Assembly: GCF_003369915.1 (NCBI RefSeq)
Contig: NW_022881603.1
Location: 34,159,522-34,223,521 of the forward strand
Reading direction: 5' to 3'
From: Drosophila miranda
Taxonomy: Eukaryota > Arthropoda > Insecta > Diptera > Drosophilidae
DNA length: 64,000 nucleotides
Position numbers and translations under genes: made by a program. Shown here piece by piece: positions 11,122 through 20,075 of the stretch. Below the pieces are notes generated by a model that saw only the letters and a program-made list of their open reading frames with translations, made no database searches and had not been told where the DNA came from. The number at the start of each line of letters is the position of its first letter. Position 1 is the first letter of the stretch.

Positions 11122-11967
11122 TTATTGACAGCTTAGTTTCTGAGATGCTGTCGCTGCCAGGGACTCGGTTGGCAGGGTGATTGCAGAGGCATTTTCAACA
11201 GACTCTCGACTCTCATCCGGCATAACTTTATCAACAACGTGTTTTTCTATTAGACCGCTTTCTCCCAAGTAGCATATGGAAAATCCATCGTACCATGCCT
11301 CCTGATCCTTCAGTACTTCCTTCAATTGCCACACCTTGTATTTCCAGAACTGGAACATCACCTTCAGGCCGGATATGCCCCACACGCGCCACCTTATGCG
11401 CACGGTGTAATCGTCGGGATGCTTTGTAATTTTAAGAACCTCAAACTTAACGTAGGCGTACTTTAGGTGACCCACAGTTCGAAGAATGGCAATTTGCTTA
11501 ACAAAGTGGTATAGACCGACTGTGTGCTTGGCGGTAATATTGTTCTGAAATATAAGGTTTGGGCTGTATATGGAATAGTTCAGCGGTTCAACAAAGAGTT
11601 TGGGAAGCGTGGTTCGCAGAACTTCGTAGGCTCGCTCCAGATCTTCAGGCTTTCGAACATTTTCCTTCTCTTTGGCGGATGTTTGTACATTACTGTTTTC
11701 GTGAAAACTTCGTTTCGGTTGCATTACGCTACTACCTTCACATTTTAGCCAATTGTAGTTATATGATCCTGTGCAAGGAGAGTATAATCGCATTGTGGAA
11801 GCCCACGCCTGTTCTTTGGAGCCCCACAAGCTTATCAAATTGCTCTTTCTCATTGATAAAATTCCAAAATTTCGCATCATTTTGACAAGGACCATTGACG
11901 AATTTACCGGACTCTGGTAACTGTATTTCCCGTAATATGTTAAATGTTTCTTCCTTTTAAGCGTCAC
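11122..11967 (-). CDS. DUF2358 / C6orf136-like protein, copy 1
   Basis: A single open frame of 281 codons encodes a protein of the C6orf136/DUF2358 family, whose biochemical role is not established. The conserved domain covers about residues 105-245: [74 protein letters not shown] and HVVDKVMPD line up with the human protein. The basic N-terminal part ([19 protein letters not shown]) could be a mitochondrial leader. Internal ATGs make the exact start uncertain. It is convergent with the thoc5 fragment, 145 bases away. The frame is intact in both copies, unlike its two neighbours. Confidence 0.75.
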   Translation of the reverse strand: MTLKRKKHLTYYGKYSYQSPVNSSMVLVKMMRNFGILSMRKSNLISLWGSKEQAWASTMRLYSPCTGSYNYNWLKCEGSSVMQPKRSFHENSNVQTSAKEKENVRKPEDLERAYEVLRTTLPKLFVEPLNYSIYSPNLIFQNNITAKHTVGLYHFVKQIAILRTVGHLKYAYVKFEVLKITKHPDDYTVRIRWRVWGISGLKVMFQFWKYKVWQLKEVLKDQEAWYDGFSICYLGESGLIEKHVVDKVMPDESRESVENASAITLPTESLAATASQKLSCQ

Positions 11968-12655
11968 TCTGCCGTTCTAATATCACGTTCAAATTCTTCA
12001 TCTGGTTTTACTCAGCGTTTAAATTGTGGGGTTTTTAATCTTTTTTAGACGTGCTCGTGTTGTAACCAAGTTTATTTGGAATCGAAAAATTATATGGTCA
12101 TATGTATATCGATATAAATATTTTGTACAATAAAAGTGTGAGGTGATGTGATAGTTTTTTTTTGGATATCTCAACGGAACTTTCTGAGCTCGGAGACAGT
12201 TTACACTATTTTTTGTAGTTTCAGTGATCCAACGTCGTTAGAATCATAGTTGGATAATGGAAATAAGTATCCATATTTTTATGTGATATTTCCCGTATGC
12301 GACTATACTTCAAGACCACTCTAGTCTAAATTAATGTCGCACCAGTCGAAAAGCTGTTGAACTATTTGTGCCAAAACGTTCCACCCAGTTGTGGTAGAGT
12401 AATACCTAACAAAAATAGATCCAAAGAAAATTCATGTCGACCAGGAATACCTAGATTTTTCATTCAAAACTTGAATTTATGTTCTGAACGATTTAGCTTA
12501 GCAGCCCTTGAACGAAAAGAACTTGGTTCTTTGAATGCCCCATCCCTCATATGCACTTCAAAGTGGATTTGGAATAAAGGAAATATATAAGAACTGGTTA
12601 AATAATATTGGAAATATAAAGTTAGGAAAGCTGAACAAAAATTACAAGCCGCGAA
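11968..12655. other. Spacer between DUF2358 and COX15, with a decayed coding-like stretch
   Basis: No intact gene. From about 12405 to 12650 one plus frame looks like old coding sequence broken by three stops: KIDPKKIHVDQEYLDF, IYVLNDLA, QPLNEKNLVL, then PHPSYALQSGFGIKEIYKNW and a Lys/Asn-rich end that runs toward COX15. It is not recognised. The divergent promoters of DUF2358 and COX15 should also lie here, but no TATA box is evident. The same block recurs at 16875-17562. Confidence 0.3.
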
Positions 12656-13144
12656 ATGCTACGAATGCTGCAAAAAAGGACCAGTATGGTAAAGCTCTTG
12701 GTTCCCAGACCCCGGCTAAACACGACTATTGCGCAAACCACAATAAAGGTAAGTAAATGGTTACTCTGTACATCGACGTTTATGTATTGTATATTATATT
12801 ATATTTCTTCCATTAAAACCAATGTCTTGAAGGAAATACCAACGATTAAAACATTTCCAAAAGCGAGAAAACTGTAGGAAGATGGTTTCTAGGAGTCAGT
12901 CGGTGTAACGAGATTAACAGAGTCTGGCCTTTCTATGGTTACTTGGAAGCTGACTGGAGAACGCATGCCAAGATCTCAAGAGGAATGGGCTTCAATCATT
13001 TCTTTGTAGGAAAAATGCAAGCATGACTGTTGAAGAGTTCAAATTTATATACCTCATGTAGTACATACACAGAATGTGGGGTCGCGCCATTGGTGGATTT
13101 TTCCTTGTCCCAGCAGCATATTTCTGGAAAAAAGGTTATTTCTG
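12656..13144 (+). pseudogene. COX15: COX15 (heme A synthase), truncated copy 1
   Basis: COX15 makes heme A for cytochrome oxidase in the inner mitochondrial membrane. Exon 1 encodes a basic mitochondrial leader (MLRMLQKRTSMVKLLVPRPR...) and ends at a GTAAGT donor near 12747. The next exon keeps EKTVGRWFLGVS (near 12865) and, out of frame, TRLTESGLSMVTWKLTGERM; the residues usually found between them are deleted. A later block (MTVEEFKFIYLM) reads into a TAG at 13057-13059 where the other copy has GAG, then YIHRMWGRAIGGFFLVPAAY. The gene stops at 13144 against a broken DINE-1. It is clearly dead. Confidence 0.8.
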
Positions 13145-13865
13145 TCATATCTTTAAGACTGCGGAATCTGAATTGGATCGTATCATTATTATAGCCAGCA
13201 TCAAGAAAACAATTTCATTTTTTCTCGCCCTGTCTCTCTCTAACACACACGTAGCATAGGCGGCTTTGCTTAGAGTAAAACATTAGAGCCTAGATCTCAG
13301 AGACTACAAAAGCTAGATCAACCAAATTTGGTATCCACAATCCTAATATATCGGACCGAGACGAGTTTGTTTCAAAATTTCGCCACACCCCTTCCGCCCC
13401 GCAAAGGACGAAAATCTGGGGATATTCAAAAATCTCAGAGACTATTAAGGCTAGAGTAACCAAATTTGGTATCCACACTCCTGTTAGATCTTACTATAAA
13501 ACGTGTATCTCAAAATTTTGCCCCACCCCCTTCCGCCCACACAAAGGACGAAAATCTGTTGCATCCACAATATTGCACATTCGAGAAAACTAAAAACGCA
13601 GAATCATAGATAATGACCATATCTATCAGATATGGATCTGGATCAGATCAGATCATTTTTATAGCCAATAGGAACAAATCAATTTGCAGTGGCTACGCAG
13701 CGCCCGACGTCACGCTCAGACTGATTTTCTGTCTCTCTCGCACGCACTCTTTGTCGTGTCGTTTAATATTAGCGGCGTCTGCCGGAGGAGAGCCATACTG
13801 ACTAAGTATCGGGTATAACTTTAGAGTTGCGGTGTCCGCAGCAACTCACAACGTTCCCCCTCGTT
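13145..13865 (+). mobile_element. DINE-1/ISY-like copy 3, 5'-truncated, second subfamily
   Basis: Only the 3' two-thirds remain, joined directly to COX15 at 13144/13145. The block at 13248-13290 (GTAGCATAGGCGGCTTTGCTTAG...) differs from the usual GTTTCATGGTCGG block and is shared with copies 5 and 12, so it marks a second subfamily. The 3' stem-loop and CCCCCTCGTT end are present. It shares the variant ATCAGATATGGATCTGG with copy 4, so the two are related by duplication at their 3' parts. Confidence 0.85.
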
Positions 13866-15000
13866 TTTATACCCGAAACTCAAAATGAGTATTGGGGTAT
13901 ATTAGATTTGTGGTAAAAGTGTATGTGTGTAACGTCCAGAAGGAATCGTTTCCGACCCCATAAAGTATATATATTCTTGATCAGCATCAATAGCCGAGTC
14001 GATTGAGCCCTGTCTGTCTGTCCGTCTGTCCGTCCGTCCGTCCGTCCGTCCGTCCGTCCGTCCGTCCGTCCCCTTCAGCGCCTAGTGCTCAAAGACTATA
14101 AGAGCTAGAGCAACGATGTTTTGGATCCAGACTTCTGTGATATGTCACTGCTACAAAAATATTTCAAAACTTCGCCCCGCCCACTTCCGCCCCCACAAAG
14201 GACGAAAATCGGTGGCATCCACATTTTTAAAGATACGATAAAACCAAAAACGCAGAATCGGTGAGGATGACCATATCTTCTACAGTGCAAAATCTGAACC
14301 AGATCGAAAAATGATTATAGCCAGAATCAAGAAAACAATTTCATTCTTTCTCGCTCTGTCTCTCTCTAACACACAGGTTTCATGGTCGGTTTTGTCAATT
14401 GCAAAATATGAGTTCAAGGATCTCAGAACCTATAAGAGCCAGAGCAACCAAATTTGGTATCCACACTCCTGTGATATCGGACCTTGACCGTTTCGTGTCC
14501 AAATTTCGCCACACCCCCTTCCGCCCCCGCAAAGGACGAAAATCTGGGGCATCCTAGATCCACAAATCTCAGAGACTATTAAGGCTAGAGTAACCAAATT
14601 TGGTATCCACACTCCTGTTAGATCTTACTATAAAACGTGTATCTCAAAATTTCGCCCCACCCCCTTCCGCCCACACAAAAGACGAAAATCTGTTGCATCC
14701 ACAATATTGCACATTCGAGAAAACTAAAAACGCAGAATCATAGATAATGACCATATCTATCAGATATGGATCTGGAACAGATCAGATCATTTTTATAGCC
14801 AATAGGAACAAATCAATTTGCAGTGGCTACGCAGCGCCCGACGTCACGCTCAGACTGATTTTCTGTCTCTCTCGCACGCACTCTTTGTCGTGTCGTTTAA
14901 TATTAGCGGCGTCTGCCGGAGGAGAGCCATACTGACTTAGTATCGGGTATAACCGTAGAGTTGCGGTGTCCGCAGCAACTCACAACGTTCCCCCTCGTTT
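13866..15000 (+). mobile_element. DINE-1/ISY-like copy 4, complete
   Basis: A complete element runs from TTATACCCGAAACTC to the CCCCCTCGTT end and follows copy 3 in tandem. The microsatellite (14011-14070) is a long GTCC/GTCT run. Its 3' edge joins the second unit of the host duplication at exactly the base where copy 1 joins the first unit. The DINE-1 insertion therefore predates the duplication. Confidence 0.85.
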
Positions 15001-15048
15001 TCCTATATATATGTATGAATCATAAAATTATATATTTGCATTAGTTAC

Positions 15049-15883
15049 AGAATAAAGATCTGACACCAGAGGAATGTATACAAAATCTGGAGTCTAAGGA
15101 CTTTGGAAAAGCATACTGTTGGTTACAAAGTATATGCTCTATACCAACAGTCAACAGCTCGATGTTGTATAAGCATGAGCTGAACTTGAATAAAAGCATG
15201 CGGGAGACCATAGCTCGCATTACACGGCGCTGAAACTCTTGGTTAAATCTAAGTCAGCAAATACGTGGTCTGACTAACAAGGACATCGATTTGTATGCAC
15301 TAAAAGAAAATGTCTATCCTGCGGCCTTGTCTTGCAGCCTAGTGCAGTGGACGGCGATCACTCTCGAGGAATTCCTAGCCCAAAATTCAGACGTACTAAA
15401 CATTTCTCCGGATGATAAGGGCATAACATACAATTCCTATCGTGCGGTGATTGTTCGTGGCTCTGCCAAAATGGAGTGTTTCATTCGAATACCGAGTAAT
15501 TATCCATTGGAAATGCCACTCTGGATATTGAGTGTGCATTGGAACGGTCGCCGTACATCGCAGAATAATGCAGCTATCAAGGTTAGTTTGTTCAGACTTC
15601 CATGCGTTATATATAAGCTTATTTTGATACCATTTTGTAGATGATGGAGTACTGGACCAACTCATTGCAACCCCAACAGCTGGAAGCAAATTATCGTATT
15701 CTGTACGCTCAGCTTTTCCGAACTATTTATAGTTTTGACATCTTTCTGGAGACAGAAGGCTCAATGCAGACGACTATAGAATACACCAAGGAAAAGCCTT
15801 ATATAAGTGCATTTGCAAAACGATGCCGATTGCGTCCATATAAATACATAAAAAAGGGTTCCGTACACGCATTCAAACAATAA
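15049..15883 (+). pseudogene. thoc5: THO complex subunit 5, C-terminal fragment, copy 2
   Basis: Same two-exon remnant as the first copy (exons 15049-15581 and 15641-15883), with the same in-frame TGA (15231-15233) and the same DINE-1 joint upstream. It differs at a few residues (Tyr to Asp, Tyr to Cys and Leu to Ser changes), which suggests relaxed constraint after duplication. No start codon or N-terminal domain is present. Confidence 0.65.
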
Positions 15884-16028
15884 GGACCTAAAAACAAATA
15901 TAAGAATATGGTTTTGTAAAAAAAAATCAAAAGCAGTTACTAAACATCTTCACAGTTGCTGTTTATTATGTAATGCATAATTGCAATACATTGCAATAAA
16001 TAAGTAACATTTAAATCTAGCTACAGTT

Positions 16029-16874
16029 TTAATGACAGCTTAGTTTCTGAGATGCTGTCGCTGCCAGGGACTCGGTTGGCAGGGTGATTGCAGAGGCATT
16101 TTCAACAGACTCTCGACTCTCATCCGGCATAACTTTATCAACAACGTGTTTTTCTATTAGACCGCTTTCTCCCAAGTAGCATATGGAAAATCCATCGTAC
16201 CATGCCTCCTGATCCTTCAGTACTTCCTTCAATTGCCACACCTTGTATTTCCAGAACTGGAACATCACCTTCAGGCCGGATATGCCCCACACGCGCCACC
16301 TTATGCGCACGGTGTAATCGTCGGGATGCTTTGTAATTTTAAGAACCTCAAACTTAACGTAGGCGTGCTTTAGGTGACCCACAGTTCGAAGAATGGCAAT
16401 TTGCTTAACAAAGTGGTATAGACCGACTGTGCGCTTGCCGGTAATATTGTTCTGAAATATAAGGTTTGGGCTGTATATGGAATAGTTCAGCGGTTCAACA
16501 AAGAGTTTGGGAAGCGTGGTTCGCAGAACTTCGTAGGCTCGCTCCAGATCTTCAGGCTTTCGAACATTTTCCTTCTCTTTGGCGGATGTTTGTACATTAC
16601 TGTTTTCGTGAAAACTTCGTTTCGGTTGCATTACGCTACTACCTTCACATTTTAGCCAATTGTAGTTATATGATCCTGTGCAAGGAGAGTATAATCGCAT
16701 TGTGGAAGCCCACGTCTGTTCTTTGGAGCCCCACAAGCTTATCAAATTGCTCTTTCTCATTGATAAAATTCCAAAATTTCGCATCATTTTGACAAGGACC
16801 ATTGACGAATTTACCGGACTCTGGTAACTGTATTTCCCGTAATATGTTAAATGTTTCTTCCTTTTAAGCGTCAC
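16029..16874 (-). CDS. DUF2358 / C6orf136-like protein, copy 2
   Basis: The second complete 281-codon frame of this family. It differs from copy 1 at about five residues (A/T near 54, A/G and H/R near 146-148, Y/H near 170, and the last residue). The conserved core motifs are unchanged. Whether both copies are expressed cannot be told from sequence. Confidence 0.75.
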   Translation of the reverse strand: MTLKRKKHLTYYGKYSYQSPVNSSMVLVKMMRNFGILSMRKSNLISLWGSKEQTWASTMRLYSPCTGSYNYNWLKCEGSSVMQPKRSFHENSNVQTSAKEKENVRKPEDLERAYEVLRTTLPKLFVEPLNYSIYSPNLIFQNNITGKRTVGLYHFVKQIAILRTVGHLKHAYVKFEVLKITKHPDDYTVRIRWRVWGISGLKVMFQFWKYKVWQLKEVLKDQEAWYDGFSICYLGESGLIEKHVVDKVMPDESRESVENASAITLPTESLAATASQKLSCH

Positions 16875-17562
16875 TCTGCCGTTCTAATATCACGTTCAAA
16901 TTCTTCATCTGGTTTTACTCAGCGTTTAAATTGTGGGGTTTTTAATCTTTTTTAGACGTGCTCGTGTTGTAACCAAGTTTATTTGGAATCGAAAAATCAT
17001 ATGGTCATATGTATATCGATATAAATATTTTGTACAATAAAAGTGTGAGGTGATGTGATAGTTTTTTTTTTGATATCTCAACGGAACTTTCTGAACTCGG
17101 AGACAGTTTACACTATTTTTTGTAGTTTCAGTGATCCAACGTCGTTAGAATCATAGTTGGATAATGGAAATAAGTATCCATATTTTTATGTGATATTTCC
17201 CGTATGCGACTATACTTCAAGACCACTCTAGTCTAAATTAATGTCGCACCAGTCGAAAAGCTGTTGAACTATTTGTGCCAAAACGTTCCACCCAGTTGTG
17301 GTAGAGTAATACCTAACAAAAATAGATCCAAAGAAAATTCATGTCGACCAGGAATACCTAGATTTTTCATTCAAAACTTGAATTTATATTCTGAACGATT
17401 TAGCTTAGCAGCCCTTGAACGAAAAGAACTTGGTTCTTTGAATGCCCCATCCCTCATATGCACTTCAAAGTGGATTTGGAATTAAGGAAATATATTAGAA
17501 CTGGTTAAATAATATTGGAAATATAAAGTTAGGAAAGCTGAACAAAAATTACAAGCCGCGAA

Positions 17563-18741
17563 ATGCTACGAATGCTGCAAAAAAGGACCAGTATGGTAAA
17601 GCTCTTGGTTCCCAGACCCCGGCTAAACACGACTATTGCGCAAACCACAATAAAGGTAAGTAAATGGTTACTCTGTACATCGACGTTTATGTATTGTATA
17701 TTATATTATATTTCTTCCATTAAAACCAATGTCTTGAAGGAAATACCAACGATTAAAACATTTCCAAAAGCGAGAAAACTGTAGGAAGATGGTTTCTAGG
17801 AGTCAGTCGGTGTAACGAGATTAACAGAGTCTGGCCTTTCTATGGTTACTTGGAAGCTGACTGGAGAACGCATGCCAAGATCTCAAGAGGAATGGGCTTC
17901 AATCATTTCTTTGTAGGAAAAATGCAAGCATGACTGTTGAAGAGTTCAAATTTATATACCTCATGGAGTACATACACAGAATGTGGGGTCGCGCCATTGG
18001 TGGATTTTTCCTTGTCCCAGCAGCATATTTCTGGAAAAAAGGTTATTTCTGTCCAAAAACCAAGAACAGTGTTCTGCTCCTGGGGACTCTGATTGGTCTC
18101 CCAGGGTTAATGGGATGGTACATGGTTAAATCTGGATTGGAGAACAGATTCGAAGACCAGAATGATGTGCCACGCGTCTCTCAATACAGATTGGCCTCCC
18201 ACCTAGCGGCAGCATTTGTTTTGTATGCCCTTTCCCTATCACAAGCAATGTCGAAGCTATTCCCCTCGGAGCCATTCGTGGTGAAAGCAAAGAAAGCATT
18301 TAATATCAAAGGACTGTCACACATGACAAAGGGAATGGTGTTTCTAACTGCCATCTCCGGCGCTTTTGTGGCCGGACTTGACGCCGGATTAGTTTACAAC
18401 TCACTCCCAAAAATGGGGGACAGCTGGATCCCAGATGACATGTGGCAGTTTAAGCCCATACAAAGGAATATAACGCAAAATCCAACAACGGTTCAGTTTA
18501 ACCACCGCATCGTGGGCATCACCACAGTTTCCCTAGCTACAGCCTTATGGCAAGCGAACAAATTGGGCAATCAACGCTGTGTTCGCCATGGCGTGGACAC
18601 AAGCTACCCTGGGCGTTACGACACTATTGAACTACGTGCCAGTACCTTTAGCGACGGCTCATCAGTCTGGCTCGCTGGTCCTTCAGCTTTGCGCTTTAGT
18701 TATCACACGAGATCCGGTTCCTAAAGTATTTGCCCAAGTAA
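17563..18741 (+). pseudogene. COX15: COX15 (heme A synthase), full-span broken copy 2
   Basis: The gene spans leader exon, transmembrane core and C-terminus but carries many lesions. The exon around 17765-17935 has the same internal deletion and frame break as copy 1. From 17930 a long open block covers MEYIHRMWGRAIGGFF, GLPGLMGWYMVKSGL, VPRVSQYRLASHLAAA, LSHMTKGMVFLTAISGAFVA, GLDAGLVYNSLPKMG and FNHRIVGITTVSLATALW, including the His residues expected to bind heme. A frameshift near 18585 moves AMAWTQATLGVTTLLNYVPV to another frame. A further one-base shift near 18680 and a probable TGG to TAG change (18695-18697) precede the normal C-terminus (HEIRFLKYLPK, stop 18739-18741). No functional enzyme can be made. 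Confidence 0.88.
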
Positions 18742-18946
18742 ATACTCTAATGAACTGAATAAGGGTAGCATCTGATAAATGTGTAATAAAGTTTTCTTAA
18801 ATGGTGGGCTGTAGCTACAATAACTGAGATTTTAAACGCTTGCAGATGTAAACTATCCATTTAGTTGATAAAGATGTCAAGCCGAGTCACAAAAGAGTGG
18901 TTCGTCTTTTTAAATGAAATAAATGCAGTCGCTGGAATCAAAAAAA

Positions 18947-20037
18947 AACGAGGGGGAACGTTGTGAGTTGCTGCGGACACCGCAACTCTACAGTTATACC
19001 CGATACTAAGTCAGTATGGCTCTCCTCCGGCAGACGCCGCTAATATTAAACGACACGACAAAGAGTGCGTGCGAGAGAGAGAAAATCAGTCTGAGCGTGA
19101 CGTCGGGCGCTGCGTAGCCACTGCAAATTGATTTGTTCCTATTGGCTATAAAAATGATCCGATCTGATCCAGATTCAGCAGTCTGATAGATATGGTCATT
19201 ATCTATGATTCTGCGTTTTTAGTTTTCTCGAATGTGCAATATTGTGGATGCAACAGATTTTCGTCCTTTGTGTGGGCGGAAGGGGGTGGGGTGAAATTTT
19301 GAGATACACGTTTTATAGTAAGATCTAACAGGAGTGCGGATACCAAATTTGGTTACTCTAGCCTTAATAGTCTCTGAGATTTTTGAATATCCCCAGATTT
19401 TCGTCCTTTGCGGGGGCGGAAGGGGGTGTAGCGAAATTTTGAAACAAACTCGTCTCGGTCCGATATATTAGGAGTGTGGATACCAAATTTGGTTGCTCTA
19501 GCTTTTGTAGTCTCTGAGATCTAGGCGCTAATGTTTTACTCTAAGCAAAGCCGCCTATGCTACGTGTGTGTTAGAGAGAGACAGGGCGAGAACAAATGAA
19601 ATTGTGTTCTTGATGCAGGCTATAATAATAATACGATCCAATTCAGATTCCGCAGTCTTAAAGATATGGTCATTCTCTACAATTCTACGTTTTTGGTTTT
19701 CTCATATCTTTAAAATTGTGGATGCCACAGATTTTCGTCTTTTGTGGGGGCGGAAGTGGGCGGGGCGAAGTTTTGAAATATTTTTGTAGCAGTGACATAT
19801 CACAGAAGTCTGGGTCCAAAACATCGTTGCTCTAGCTCTTATAGTCTTTGAGCACTAGGCGCTGAAGGGGACGGAAAGACGGACAGACAGACAGGGCTCA
19901 ATCGACTCGGCTATTGATGCTGATCAAGAATATATATACTTTATAGGGTCGGAAACGATTCCTTTTGGACGTTACACACATCAACTTTTACCACAAATCT
20001 AATATACCCCAATACTAATTTTGAGTATCGGGTATAA
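18947..20037 (-). mobile_element. DINE-1/ISY-like copy 5, second subfamily
   Basis: A full-length copy in reverse orientation between the COX15 3' end and the Stoml2 3' end. It carries the second-subfamily block near 19540-19570. An A-rich run precedes it. The microsatellite is short (19866-19890). Confidence 0.85.
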
Positions 20038-20075
20038 AAATTCAGGATTAATAGCAACAATAATTTAATTCATCC

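Larger units (their letters stand above)
10094..13144. repeat. Segmental duplication, copy 1 (3,051 bp)
   Basis: Every base can be paired with 15001-18051 at a constant offset of 4,907. About twenty substitutions and no indels were seen by eye, so identity is roughly 99 percent. The left edge is the 3' end of a DINE-1 copy in both units. The right edge of this copy is a break inside COX15 at 13144, where a truncated DINE-1 begins. The other copy continues to the end of COX15. Confidence 0.9.
15001..18051. repeat. Segmental duplication, copy 2 (3,051 bp)
   Basis: Counterpart of 10094-13144 at a +4,907 offset. Here the host sequence continues past the homology edge into the rest of COX15, so this unit is closer to the ancestral arrangement on its right side. 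Confidence 0.9.
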
